Assembly (NCBI GenBank): GCA_030037545.1
Contig: JASHRF010000014.1
Coordinates: 1-64,000, forward strand
Reading direction: 5' to 3'
Length of the DNA: 64,000 nucleotides
Source: Acidobacteriaceae bacterium
GTDB taxonomy: Bacteria > Acidobacteriota > Terriglobia > Terriglobales > Acidobacteriaceae
In this document: one piece after another, positions 16,901-26,500 of the stretch
Position numbering within the stretch: position 1 is the stretch's first letter
Layout: the number at the start of each line of letters is the position of its first letter
The notes under the pieces: generated by a model
Seen by the model: the letters and a program-made list of their open reading frames with translations, nothing else
Databases searched by the model: none
Told to the model about the DNA's origin: nothing
Position numbers and translations under genes: made by a program

Positions 16901-17974
16901 ATGATCAAGGACAAGTCCGTAACCCCCGATGGGCATGTGAACCTGAGGACGCTGGCCGAGCATCTGGAGCTGTCGCAGACCACGGTATCGCTGGTTTTGA
17001 ACAATTCACCTTCGGCCCGGTCGATCCCGCAGGAAACGCGGGACCGGGTGAAGGAGGCGGCGCGACGGCTCAACTACCGGCCCAATTACTTTGCCCGCTC
17101 GCTGCGGCAGAGCCGCTCGATGAGCGTAGGCGTGCTGGCGCCGGACTTGAGCGAGGGATACTTCACCCGCGTGATGGGCGGGGTGGTGGAAGAGCTGACC
17201 GCGGCCCACTACTTCTATTTCACGGCCTGCCACGACTGGAAACGGGAGCTGATCGAGACCTATCCGCGCATGTTGGTGGAGCGAGCGGTGGACGGATTCC
17301 TGTTGCTGAACACGCGAGCCGACCAGATCGCGGTACCGGTTCCGGTGGTGGCCATATCGGCGCACAGCGCCGCAGAAAATGTGACCAATATTGTGCTCGA
17401 CCATCATCGCGCCGTGGAGCAGGCCTTGACCCATCTTCGTTCCCTTGGTCACCGGCGCATCGCCATCATGCGCGGGCCGCGGGCCATTCCGGATTCCGAG
17501 GTGCGGTGGGAGAGCATTCAGCGGGTGTCTGCGGAGATCGGGCTCAAGCTGGACCCCAGCCTGGTGTTCCGGATCGAGGGTGAAAGCTGGTCGATCAAGA
17601 CCGGATATCACCCCATGGCCCCCGAGATCGGCTACAAACCGATGCAGGCGTTACTGGAAAAGACACGCGATTTCACGGCCGTTTTCTGCTTCAACGATAT
17701 CGCCGCCATCGGCGCCATTCGGGCGCTGAAGGATGCTGGACTGAGCGTTCCGGGAGATGTGTCGGTGGTGGGGTTCGACGATATTCAATCAGCGGCTTAC
17801 GCGACGCCTTCGCTCACCACGGTGCGCCAGCCGCTGGCGGAGATGGGCAAACGCGGCGCGCAGGCGCTGCTGGAGCGGATCGCGCATCGCGAAAGGCCGT
17901 TCCCGGCGGAGATCGTGATGGAGCCGGTCTTCGTGGTGCGGGAGTCGACAGCAGCAGCGTTGGGCGGTCGCTGA
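16901..17974 (+). CDS. LacI/GalR-family transcriptional regulator
   Basis: A 357-residue sugar-type repressor. The helix-turn-helix is at residues 14-35 (NLRTLAEHLELSQTTVSLVL) with the hinge following (RLNYRPNYFARSLRQSRS). The periplasmic-binding-protein-like effector domain starts at SMSVGVLAPDLSEGYFTRVM and ends with the typical SVVGFDDIQSAAYATPSLTTVRQPLAEMG in shorter form: VGFDDIQSA then TTVRQP. It is divergent from pstC with 252 bp between them. No sugar catabolic or transport genes are adjacent, so the target genes and ligand cannot be told from the window. Confidence 0.92.
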   Translation: MIKDKSVTPDGHVNLRTLAEHLELSQTTVSLVLNNSPSARSIPQETRDRVKEAARRLNYRPNYFARSLRQSRSMSVGVLAPDLSEGYFTRVMGGVVEELTAAHYFYFTACHDWKRELIETYPRMLVERAVDGFLLLNTRADQIAVPVPVVAISAHSAAENVTNIVLDHHRAVEQALTHLRSLGHRRIAIMRGPRAIPDSEVRWESIQRVSAEIGLKLDPSLVFRIEGESWSIKTGYHPMAPEIGYKPMQALLEKTRDFTAVFCFNDIAAIGAIRALKDAGLSVPGDVSVVGFDDIQSAAYATPSLTTVRQPLAEMGKRGAQALLERIAHRERPFPAEIVMEPVFVVRESTAAALGGR

Positions 17975-17980
17975 GCGCGG

Positions 17981-18187
17981 TCAGGAACAGGCGGCTTCGA
18001 GCCAGCGGCTAACGTACACCTGGGCATGGGCCTCGCCGCAGTAGTGCCGCGCGCCGTATTCGTCCGCGGCTTCCTTGGTCCACTTGTGAATGGTCAGTTG
18101 CTCGCTGTTGCAGTGGATGACGAGCCAGCGAACGGGATTCTGGCTTTCTTCGCCGCAGATTTCGCATTTGTAGATAGTGCCGATCAT
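17981..18187 (-). CDS. Small CxxC zinc-ribbon-like protein
   Basis: A 68-residue protein beginning MIGTIYKCEICGEESQNP. It has CxxC (residues 8-11), an HC pair (VIHCNSEQ), and a C-terminal HYCGEAHAQ, so four to five possible zinc ligands. Trp residues and a mixed charge pattern suggest a compact folded domain. It converges on the LacI-type regulator with 6 bp between the stops and lies downstream of hom in the same direction. Function unknown. Confidence 0.7.
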   Translation of the reverse strand: MIGTIYKCEICGEESQNPVRWLVIHCNSEQLTIHKWTKEAADEYGARHYCGEAHAQVYVSRWLEAACS

Positions 18188-18210
18188 TGGGGGGCGACCT
18201 CGTAAACCAG

Positions 18211-18295
18211 TGACTAGGGGTTAGGGACCAGGGACCAGAGATCGAGGAATCAGGGCTGAACTGCTGCCGATCCTCGGGTCCCTGTTCCCCATCGC
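18211..18295. repeat. Long imperfect hairpin of AGGGACC-type units after hom
   Basis: The left arm contains TGACTAGGGGTTAGGGACC, AGGGACCAGAGATCGAGG; the right arm CCGATCCTCGGGTCCCTG TTCCCCATCG reads back as the same unit pattern on the other strand. It begins immediately after the hom stop codon. Arms are built of degenerate 7-8 nt units. Likely terminator or mobile hairpin; compare 22823, 58466 and 59912. Confidence 0.55.
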
Positions 18296-19597
18296 TCATT
18301 CCAGTATTTGCAGGTCGAGCGGCTCGACCAGCATGCAATCCATGCCGCGGACCTGAGCTAAAGCGCGCTTGAGCGCTGACGTTTTGCAGGGCTCGACTGT
18401 AACCACAAAAGGCAGCGCGTTGGCGGGGTAGCCGGGCTTCTGCAAAATGGCGCGGATGTTGATCTGCTGGCTGGCCAGGGCGCCGGTGATGGCGGCGACG
18501 ATGCCGGGACGGTCGGCGACCAGGAAACGGATGTAATGGGGAACTTCGAACTCCGTGCCCAGGTGCGCCGGGGCTGAAGAAACCTCGACGCGGCGCGAGC
18601 CGTGCGCGAGGGCGAGCAGATCGCTGACCACGGCCACGGCCGTGGGATGGCCACCGGCGCCGTGGCCGGAGAAGACCACCTCGCCACAGTAGTGGCCGCG
18701 GACGATGACCATATTCTCCGTTCCCTGCGACCATGCCAGCGGCGAGCGCAAATCGACGAGCATGGGCCCAACCGTAGCGGCGAGATCGCCGTTGGACTGC
18801 TGGGCGCGGGCCACCTGGCGGATGGTGCAGCCCAAGTCGCGCGCATAGCTGAAATCGACGGCCGCGACCGCGGTGATGGACCGGGGCACAATTTCATCGG
18901 GATCGACCTGCACGCGCAGAGCCAGGCGCATAAGGATGGCGAGCTTGGCGCGCGCGTCGAATCCGCAGACGTCCTCGGTGGGGTCGGCCTCGGCGTAGCC
19001 GCGGGTCTGTGCTTCGGCCAGCACAGTTCCGTATTCCGAGCCCTCCTGCATCTTGCTCAGGATGAAATTGCAGGTACCGTTCAGAATGCCTTCGATGCGC
19101 TCGATGCGGTCTCCGGCCAGGCCCTGCTCAAGGCCAGGAATCACGGGAATCCCGCCGGCGACGGCAGCGCCATACTTGATGTGTCCCCCCTGGGCGGCAG
19201 CCAGCCGCTCGAGGTTGACGCCGTGATAGGCGATGAGCTTCTTGTTGGCGGTGACCACGCTCTTGCCCGATTCGAGAGCGCGCCGCACCCACGCGCCTGC
19301 CGGATCGAGGCCGCCCACCAGCTCGACGATCACGTCGGCATCGGAGGCCAGCACGGCTTCGGCATCTTCGCTCCAGAGCACGCTCGACGGAGTCCAGTCC
19401 ACGCGCTTGCGGGCCACGCGGCGGTTGAAGATGTGGGTGAGCTCGAGCTCGCGCGGCTTGGACTCGGCGAGAATGCGCGCCACCGAGCTGCCCACGGTGC
19501 CGAAGCCGAAGAGCGCAATCCGCAACGGGCGCTGGAGACGCGGCCGCAACGGCGAGTTGGAGGTCGATGGGGATGCGGATTGCTGGGCGTTCGGCAC
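18296..19597 (-). CDS. hom: Homoserine dehydrogenase
   Basis: NADP-dependent reduction of aspartate semialdehyde to homoserine, the branch point to threonine and methionine. GTG 19597 is chosen because GAGAGGA lies about 11 nt upstream and it gives the usual 433 residues; the frame is open for 35 more codons without family similarity. The Rossmann motif is RIALFGFGTVGSSVARIL. SVVTANKKLIAYHG and YGAAVAGGIPVI are the conserved homoserine dehydrogenase signatures, and EGILNGTCNFILSKMQEG follows. A C-terminal ACT domain (about 350-433; HYIRFLVADRPGIVAAITGAL) probably binds threonine for feedback control. It is monofunctional, with no aspartokinase half. Confidence 0.96.
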   Translation of the reverse strand: MPNAQQSASPSTSNSPLRPRLQRPLRIALFGFGTVGSSVARILAESKPRELELTHIFNRRVARKRVDWTPSSVLWSEDAEAVLASDADVIVELVGGLDPAGAWVRRALESGKSVVTANKKLIAYHGVNLERLAAAQGGHIKYGAAVAGGIPVIPGLEQGLAGDRIERIEGILNGTCNFILSKMQEGSEYGTVLAEAQTRGYAEADPTEDVCGFDARAKLAILMRLALRVQVDPDEIVPRSITAVAAVDFSYARDLGCTIRQVARAQQSNGDLAATVGPMLVDLRSPLAWSQGTENMVIVRGHYCGEVVFSGHGAGGHPTAVAVVSDLLALAHGSRRVEVSSAPAHLGTEFEVPHYIRFLVADRPGIVAAITGALASQQINIRAILQKPGYPANALPFVVTVEPCKTSALKRALAQVRGMDCMLVEPLDLQILE

Positions 19598-19702
19598 CGG
19601 AGTGGTCCTCTCGATAGGACTGCGGATTAAAACTGCGGGATATTTCGATGATACCGGATAGGCGCGCGGCGGCGCCGGTCGTGGTCCAGTCAGAGTACGC
19701 AT

Positions 19703-19776
19703 TCCTCAGCAGCTAAAGCCGCGCCCATTCTGCGGCCACTTTTGGCACAGGTGGCCCCTCGTGCCCTTTCAAAGCC
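19703..19776. repeat. GGCTAAAGCC-family repeat upstream of hom
   Basis: TCCTCAGCAGCTAAAGCCGC followed by TTTTGGCACAGGTGGCCCC and TCGTGCCCTTTCAAAG. The order (CCTCAG, NGCTAAAGCCN, TTGGCAC, GTGCCCTTTCAAA) is the same as in the copies at 22727 and 60561, with a diverged right stem. Confidence 0.7.
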
Positions 19777-19887
19777 CCGAGCTTCTCGCAAGCTTTGAAG
19801 CCGGTACGTCGATCATGCGCCGGATTGGCCTGCAACTTCCGCGCACTTTGCGAGATATGGCGCGACTCTCGTGTAAGATAAGGAGCA

Positions 19888-20256
19888 ATGCGGCGCGGAA
19901 TTGCCATTTTTCTGGCGCTCATGTTCGGCGTGGGGCCGCTGAGTGCGGCTCTGCCCGGCGCCGAAGACGCCAGCCTGCCTTCCTGTTGCCGCCGGCATGG
20001 GGCGCACCACTGCGCCATGGCCGCGGTTGAACGAGACGGAAAACCTTTCGTATCCGCTCCCGCCACTTGTCCCTATTATCCCGGCCCAACCTTTGCCCTG
20101 CTGTTGCCGGCCATTCATGCGCTGACGGCTGAGGCAGAGCGGCTGCCGGTTTTTGAAGGCAGCGCCAGTATTCTGTTGCCTGGCAATCCTGCCGGCCTCT
20201 TTGGCCCCTGCCGCGCCCATGCCGGACGCGGCCCTCCCGCATCGCTCCCCGCCTAG
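19888..20256 (+). CDS. Cys/His-rich small secreted protein (CCRRHGAHHC)
   Basis: A 122-residue protein with an N-terminal signal peptide (AIFLALMFGVGPLSAALPG) and a compact motif LPSCCRRHGAHHCAM at about residues 30-44 that could bind a soft metal such as copper or zinc. The rest is Ala/Pro-rich with a hydrophobic stretch FALLLPAIHAL. It precedes a TonB-dependent receptor by 104 bp in the same direction, so the pair may work together in metal uptake or handling; this is inference. AAGGAG is only 2 nt before ATG 19888, which is tight. Confidence 0.6.
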   Translation: MRRGIAIFLALMFGVGPLSAALPGAEDASLPSCCRRHGAHHCAMAAVERDGKPFVSAPATCPYYPGPTFALLLPAIHALTAEAERLPVFEGSASILLPGNPAGLFGPCRAHAGRGPPASLPA

Positions 20257-20360
20257 GCGTCCTTTCCATACCATCAGCTTCCCCCTACGTGGCCATGAGT
20301 GTCTCCGTGCTGCGCGAAGACTGTTTTTGTCCGAGGGCCGATCGCTCTGGAGGTTTATCC

Positions 20361-22697
20361 ATGCGTCGATTTCTTTTGCTTGCCGCCTTGTGCGCGGCCG
20401 CTTCCCTGCCTGCCTGGGCCACGATCTTCGGATCCGTTCGCGGTGTAGTTCATGATCCCCAGCATCGTCCCATCCAGGGTGCGCACCTTACTTTGAAAGC
20501 GCAGGGCTCGGATTGGACGCAAACGAAGGGCTCTGACGACAACGGAGAGTTTCTCTTCACTTCCGTTCCGATCGGAAATTACACGGTTACGGTGTCGTCC
20601 AACGGCTTTCAGCAGATGAGCCAAGCCGTGATTGTGGAGTCCGATACGAGCCCGGTACTCCACTTTCAAATGGCCATTGAAGGTGCAACAGAAGTTGTTA
20701 CGGTCCCGGAAACGGCGGAGCAGGCCACAACCGACAGCGCCACGCCGACAACCATGCTGAACCGGACAGCGATTGAGCAGACTCCGGGAGCGGACCGCAC
20801 CAACGGCATGGAGATGATCACCGATTATGTACCGGCGTCCTATGTGACTCACGATATGCTGCACATGCTGGGTGGCCATCAGGTAGAGTGGCTGATCGAC
20901 GGTGTCCCCATTCCCAATACCAACATCGCCGCCAATCTCGGCCCCCAGATCGACCCCAGAGACATTGATGAACTCGAAGTGTTCAGCGGCAGCTACGACG
21001 CCGATTATGGGGATCGCACTTACGGAATTTTCAACGTGGTGACGCGCACCGGTTTCGAATACAACCGGGATTGCGATCTGATCATCACGGCTGGGAATTT
21101 CTATCAAACCGACAACCAGCTGAGCTGCGGATCCCACACCGAGCGGTTTGCCTGGTATGCGAGCCTGAACGGTAATCGCAGCGCGTACGGACTCCAGACA
21201 CCAATCCCTCAGATTGTGAACGATGCGGAGAACGGCTTTGGAGGGTTTGCTTCGTTCATCGTCAATCCCAACCTCAAGAACCAATATCGGCTCGTCACTT
21301 CGCTGCGGCGGGATGATTATCAAATCCCCATCGATCCCAACCCGGACTCGTCGGGAAATCTCATTCTGGAATCCTCAGGCGAGTCTCCGAGCTACGGCTT
21401 GCACGATGCCGAAGTTGAGCCGGACGGCTACGCGATTCTCTCCTGGATCCACACCTTCAATCCAGAGACGATCCTCACTGTTTCGCCCTTTTATCACTAC
21501 AACGGAGCGGACTATAACGGCGGCGCCAACGACGTTCCCGTTCGCTCCAATGTCCAGCAGAATGCCAACTATGCCGGGGCGCAGACGGTGGTGAGCAGAA
21601 ACTTCTGGAAAAACTATCTGCAGGCAGGCTTCTACAGTTTCTATCAGCACCAGCACAACTACTTCGATAACGTATTCGTCAACCCCACGCCTGCCACGCC
21701 GAACACCGGCCCTTCGTCGATCGGGGTCAATGGCGGAGTGGTGGCCGAATTCATCAACGATAAATTCAAAGTGGCTCCCTGGTTTACGTTGATCACCGGG
21801 CTGCGCACCACGCAGTTCAACTCACCTTCGGTTTCGGAGCATGCGACCGATCCGCGTTTTGGCGCGGCGCTGCGGGTGCCCCATCTGAACTGGGTGTTTA
21901 GCGGCTTCTATGGCTACTACTACCAGGCGCCCCCCTTGTCGACAGCGTGCCGGGCAAACGCTTCAGCCAGCCTCTGCCCGCTCCAGACCCTTGCAAACAG
22001 CCAGGATTTCGGCTTTGCGCCTCTGCACGGCGAACGGGATATTCAATGGCAGTATGGCGTCACGATTCCCTACCGCAACTGGACCCTGAATGCCGATAAC
22101 TACGAAACCAGAGCGGAGAACTGGCTGGACCACAACAATATCGGAGAATCGAATATTTTCTGGCCCATCACCTGGGCCTATGCGATGATTCAAGGCTGGC
22201 AGCTCACATTGCGCTCGCCCGACGTGCTGCGTCACGGGCAGTTTCACCTTGCTTACGCAAACCAGATTGCGCAGGCGACCTCGCCCATCACCGGCGGGCT
22301 CATCTGCCCCCCGTCGGTGGGGACAGCATGCCCGCTCGATATTCCACCGGGCCTGGCGCCCGTCGACCATGACCAGAGAAACACGTTGAACGTGGGCTTC
22401 AACGGCATTCTGCCGTGGCATGCCTGGGCATCCACCAACGTTTACTACGGTTCCGGTTTCACGAACGGGCTCTATGGGATGCAGAACGCGCAATATCCAG
22501 GACCATATTTGCCTAGCCACACCACATTCGATTTATCCGCTGGCAAGACTTTCGCAGAAAACTACACCATTTCAGCGAATGCGGTGAACGTGACGAATCT
22601 ACGGGTACAACTGGACAACAGTTTGACTTTCGGCGGATTTCACTGGAATGATCCACGGCAGATTTATGGCGAGTTTCGCTACCGATTCAACTATTAG
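20361..22697 (+). CDS. TonB-dependent receptor with N-terminal carboxypeptidase-like domain
   Basis: A 778-residue outer-membrane receptor. ATG 20361 has GGAGG 9 nt upstream and gives the signal peptide FLLLAALCAAASLPAWA. A carboxypeptidase-regulatory-like beta-sandwich follows (about 25-110; SVRGVVHDPQHRPIQGAHLTL), then a plug domain (about 135-240) with VEWLIDGVPIPN and IDELEVFSGSYDADYGDRTYG, and a beta-barrel up to the terminal aromatic residue (FRYRFNY). It is much shorter than the Oar-like receptor at 35729 and has the classical plug-barrel proportions. The preceding Cys/His-rich protein hints at a metal or metal-chelate substrate, but the sequence does not show it. Confidence 0.9.
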   Translation: MRRFLLLAALCAAASLPAWATIFGSVRGVVHDPQHRPIQGAHLTLKAQGSDWTQTKGSDDNGEFLFTSVPIGNYTVTVSSNGFQQMSQAVIVESDTSPVLHFQMAIEGATEVVTVPETAEQATTDSATPTTMLNRTAIEQTPGADRTNGMEMITDYVPASYVTHDMLHMLGGHQVEWLIDGVPIPNTNIAANLGPQIDPRDIDELEVFSGSYDADYGDRTYGIFNVVTRTGFEYNRDCDLIITAGNFYQTDNQLSCGSHTERFAWYASLNGNRSAYGLQTPIPQIVNDAENGFGGFASFIVNPNLKNQYRLVTSLRRDDYQIPIDPNPDSSGNLILESSGESPSYGLHDAEVEPDGYAILSWIHTFNPETILTVSPFYHYNGADYNGGANDVPVRSNVQQNANYAGAQTVVSRNFWKNYLQAGFYSFYQHQHNYFDNVFVNPTPATPNTGPSSIGVNGGVVAEFINDKFKVAPWFTLITGLRTTQFNSPSVSEHATDPRFGAALRVPHLNWVFSGFYGYYYQAPPLSTACRANASASLCPLQTLANSQDFGFAPLHGERDIQWQYGVTIPYRNWTLNADNYETRAENWLDHNNIGESNIFWPITWAYAMIQGWQLTLRSPDVLRHGQFHLAYANQIAQATSPITGGLICPPSVGTACPLDIPPGLAPVDHDQRNTLNVGFNGILPWHAWASTNVYYGSGFTNGLYGMQNAQYPGPYLPSHTTFDLSAGKTFAENYTISANAVNVTNLRVQLDNSLTFGGFHWNDPRQIYGEFRYRFNY

Positions 22698-22726
22698 AAG
22701 AGGTTTCATAACCCGTCTGTAATCGT

Positions 22727-22796
22727 TCCTCAGAGGCTAAAGCCCCACGTTTTTGGGGAGCTTATTGGCACGGCTGAAGCCGTGCCCTTTCAAAAC
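22727..22796. repeat. GGCTAAAGCC-family repeat after the TonB receptor
   Basis: TTCCTCAGAGGCTAAAGCCCC, a TTTTTGGGGAG spacer, then TTGGCACGGCTGAAGCCGTG and CCCTTTCAAAA. The inner GGCACGGCT/AGCCGTGCC forms a perfect stem. It is the cleanest copy in the window and lies 30 bp after the receptor stop. Confidence 0.85.
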
Positions 22797-22822
22797 AGGG
22801 TTATGAAACAGCTTCTAGCCTT

Positions 22823-22934
22823 TCGCTATCAGCCACCAGCTATCAGCTTTTAGTTTGGCGATGGCAGATTGAGCCGCGCGACGATCATGAAGGGATGTAG
22901 AGCTGAAAACTGACGGCTGAAGACTGACAGCTTG
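22823..22934. repeat. Long imperfect hairpin of AGCTATCAGC-type units
   Basis: Left arm CTATCAGCCACCAGCTATCA GCTTTTAG; right arm GAGCTGAAAACTGACGGCTG AAGACTGACAGC, which on the opposite strand reads CTGTCAGTCTTCAGCCGTCA GTTTTCAG. Both arms consist of degenerate 10-11 nt units, separated by about 50 bp. Same architecture as 18211 and 58466 but a different unit sequence. Confidence 0.55.
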
Positions 22935-23563
22935 CTTTGCCTCGAGCACGAACCCCGCAAGCCCGGCGGCGGAGCCCCCGAGGTGCCCCTTCGGCGCCGT
23001 CCGGTCAGCCCGACGGAGGGTGAAAGGTTCTTCCGCTGACGGTGGGACCGCTCCGGGGGTCGGCCTCTGCGCCAATCCCCTTTTGATCCGCGAGCTTCGC
23101 AACGCACCATCTCCGCAGCACAACGCTTTTTAGGGTACATCCCTTCCCATCTCCGTCGCATCCTTTCCTCACAAAGCCCCGAGAAACGGGGTCAGATAAG
23201 TCAGAAAGCGGAAAAAGCTTGCGGGTTGAGGAATGAACGGCCATAATTGGCTCATCGTGTCAGTAATTTCCTCGGCTTGCCTGGGCATCTGGTCAAGTCG
23301 AGAAGAAACAGGGCTCGCGACGCAAAGGCCCCGCCGGCATTTGGAAGAAAACTCCTTCGCTCGTTTTCTTGAGCCGGCATTCCATATGCACTTATCTGTA
23401 CTTATTGGATAACGAACTGGAAACAAGGGTTTAGCGGCTGAAAGCGCGAGCCATTCCCCAGGTGGCGGCCAGGCCGGGATTTTCCCGAAGCGGCCGTTAC
23501 CCCATGGTCCGGGTTCCTCGTGGCCAGCGTTCCCGCCGCCCCAGATCGGACGGGGTAGTCGCA
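22935..23563. other. Non-coding, partly structured G+C-rich stretch
   Basis: No convincing gene lies here. The first part (about 22945-23080) is very G+C-rich and rich in dyads: GGTGCC (22982-22987) facing GGCGCC (22993-22998) with a CCTTC loop, GTCAGC (23004-23009) facing GCTGAC (23034-23039), and CGGAG facing CTCCG around 23015-23055. The second part holds CCCCG/CGGGG (about 23178-23191) and a 9-bp inverted pair CAGATAAGT (23194) / ACTTATCTG (23390) about 200 bp apart. Short open frames exist on both strands but lack ribosome sites and family similarity. It could hold an unrecognised structured RNA or decayed repeat. Confidence 0.35.
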
Positions 23564-26500
23564 ATGAAATTCCCTCTTCGTTTTCTCGCCGTGCTGGCCT
23601 CAGGTCTCGGCCTCTGTGCAATCTGCTCCGCTCCGGCGTTCTGCCTGGCCTCGCATCCTGCTTCCGCGGCGCCGGCGTCGGCGCAGACTCTGCCGCAAGA
23701 CACGGCCGTGATTCCCGGCCCCTTGCGCTCGTTTCTGCGCATGGCGGGCATCAGCCAGGAGGTCACCCCTTCCGAAGTGCTGCCCATGCTGGTGCGGAAT
23801 ATTTTTCTGCACGGCTATGAGAACGGCAAGGAGACCGAGTTCCTGATCCTTGTCGACCGTTACCTGCACCAGGCGCGGGAGCTTGAATCCATGGCAGGCA
23901 ACGGTGAGATTCATGTTGCCAGCTGCGCCGACGCGACCCAGTTGATCCGTGTTCTGGGCTACCGGTTTGAGCGCGGCTGTAGCCGCAACAACGCTTCGCT
24001 GGTCACCGAAGATGCGGAACGCGCCTTTCTTACCGTCGATTCCGGCTTCCCCATTACCCGGCTCGAAGAGTCGCTGGAGAAAGGCGAAGCGTTCTCCTAT
24101 CCCTACCCAGCCACCCGGGTCCCAGTGCTCTTCACCCAGAGTGACTGGTTCAACATCAGCAGGTACCAGGGAAAGCCCGGCGGGGATCTGGTGGATGTGC
24201 TCCTGCACGACGAAAACGTGGGGCGCCTCTACTCTGCCATGGCTCGCCTGGAGCCGCGTACGCGGAATCTGCTCGAGCAATCGCCGGGCCTCAAGAAGCT
24301 TTTGCCTTACGCCGCCACATTCGATTTCTACGGGGGTCAAATCTGCATCCCCGGTCACGTTGTGGCCGTGCCCGGTGGCGATCTGGCCGAGCAAAGCTGG
24401 ACGGAAATGGCCGGCGCAAGCCCGCGCGACCCCTCCGATTTTGTTCTTCACTTGCTGAGCCGGGATCGCGGATGGCTGGCTGCCTATTTCGACGCACTCT
24501 CGCGCACCAGCCCTAACCAGCAACTGCATTTTGCGCAGGGCGAGCGCCTGCGGGAGCTCTTCGACGCTTACCGCTCCAGCGCGGCCGGTATAGCTGCCGC
24601 CTCCGGTGTGTTTCCACGCAACGCCCCATTACTGCTTCTGCTTACCCGGATGCAGTGGCAAGCCGATGGCCAGCCGGAAATTCCCGGCAGCGTGACGGTT
24701 TGGGAGGACGCCTTGAGCCGCCAGGCGCGCTCCTACGGTTACCGCGATTGGGTCCGCCGCGCCCGGACGGTCAAAAACGCGAATACGTTCCTTGAAGCAT
24801 TAGTGGCATCCACGAATATGGTTGCGGAGGCGGGCCCCACGCAGATGTACCTGATGATCAGCTCCATCGACTATCGCCGGCCGCCTGAAAGCCATCTTTC
24901 CGAGCCAACCGTGCGTGTGCTGGCGAACCGCTTCCAGGAATATCAGGACTGGTACCTTACCTTCGCCGATTTTCCCCAACTCGACGACTCGGCGATCGCA
25001 CAGTTTTTCAAGACGGCGGACCACGTAGGCGCAATCTCCAATCCTGCCCTGCGCGCTAACGCGCTGGGTGCCTTTCAGGCCGACATTGGCTTATGGAGAA
25101 TTTTGGCGCGGCAAGGAGAGATTCCCGCCTCCTCCCTCAACGCCTCGTGGCACCAGACTCTCCAACCTTTCGCTGCAGCCGACAACTCCGTTCAGCTTTT
25201 TGACGCAGCCCGCGCCTCGCTTAATGCCCTGGTTTCGGCCGCCGGCGGCAACGGCAACCCCACTCAGGATGAGATCGTAGACCTGCTGGCCGGCCCGCCC
25301 CAGAACACTCCCGACGGTGTACGGGTGCACGATGAGCTCGCAGCCCGCATCCGCAGTGTTCTCAGCGACCAGCGCCTGGCCTCTCTTGACACCTTGTTCG
25401 GCCTTTACGACGGACTCGATTCCATGGCCCACGGCGCCAACGTGGGTGACAGCCTGCTTCCGCTGGCCGAAAACCTGCACGAATTCGAGATGCCGCGGCC
25501 CATCTTCACCGGCGGCGAGCGCGTGGCCTGGTCGCCGCTCATCTATACCAGCCGCCACGCGGAATTGCAGGTGCAGACCGATCTCACCAAGGTCATTCGC
25601 TTCTCGCACTCACCGCAACAGCTTGATGCAGCCCGCGGCCGTTTGACGCCCTTCCTGCGCGATACGCTGGTGGGGCTCAACTACGCCTACTATGAGCCGC
25701 CCGGCGCCCAGGTGCTTCACAATAACCCACTTTTCGTCCGCTCCCACGATTTCTCTGTTTCTTCCGTTCAGGGCGTGGAACAGGTGTGGGGCCCTCCTGA
25801 GCTAATCGGTATCGGCGCCACGGCGGGCGGCGGCGCTTACCTGATGGGATCGCTCATCGACCTGCCTTACGCGCTGGCCTCGGCAGAAGAAGACTTCATC
25901 TCGCCGGAAAAGATCCAGGCGCTGATCTGGCGCGAAACCGTGCCCCAATTGCTGGTCGAAGCCGTCCTGCCGCGCTGGTGGGGCATCAGCCCGACCGAGA
26001 TGCACGCTGCGGCCCTCTACCAGCGCGCCGGAGAAGAATATCTTACCGCTGCCCTGACCCACGCCGACGTCCGCGAAAAGGTGCTGAGCATCTTCTCTGA
26101 CCGCTTCGCCCTGGAACGTCTGGATAAGCTGGAAGAGCGGCTCGACCACCCCGAGGATTCCACGGCTCTGATGAGGCAGCTGCTGCCCGCGGACGCGTTC
26201 TATCTGACCACTGAATTCCGCAAGCGCTACCCCGATGAGGCGGCGCAGTGGGGTCCGGCGGGCCGCGAGCTCGACAGCCTGGTGCGCAAGGAACCCGATG
26301 AAACCAGCCCCGCACGTCTGGCCCGCGACTTCGGCGCCCCGCACCCCACACTCTCCGAGAGCGACATTTGTTCGCTGCTTAATCGTGAACCCTTTCCTGT
26401 CTCCGGCGGCTACTCGAGCCGTCTGTTCGGAGAATCCTGGGAATCGAGCAATCTGTATTGGGCCCGCCTGGCCGACGAAATGGGCTATTCGCCGGTCATG

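Noticed and set aside
23194-23400. CAGATAAGT/ACTTATCTG pair as ends of an insertion element
   Set aside because: Only 9 bp, about 200 bp apart, no target duplication or transposase remnant.
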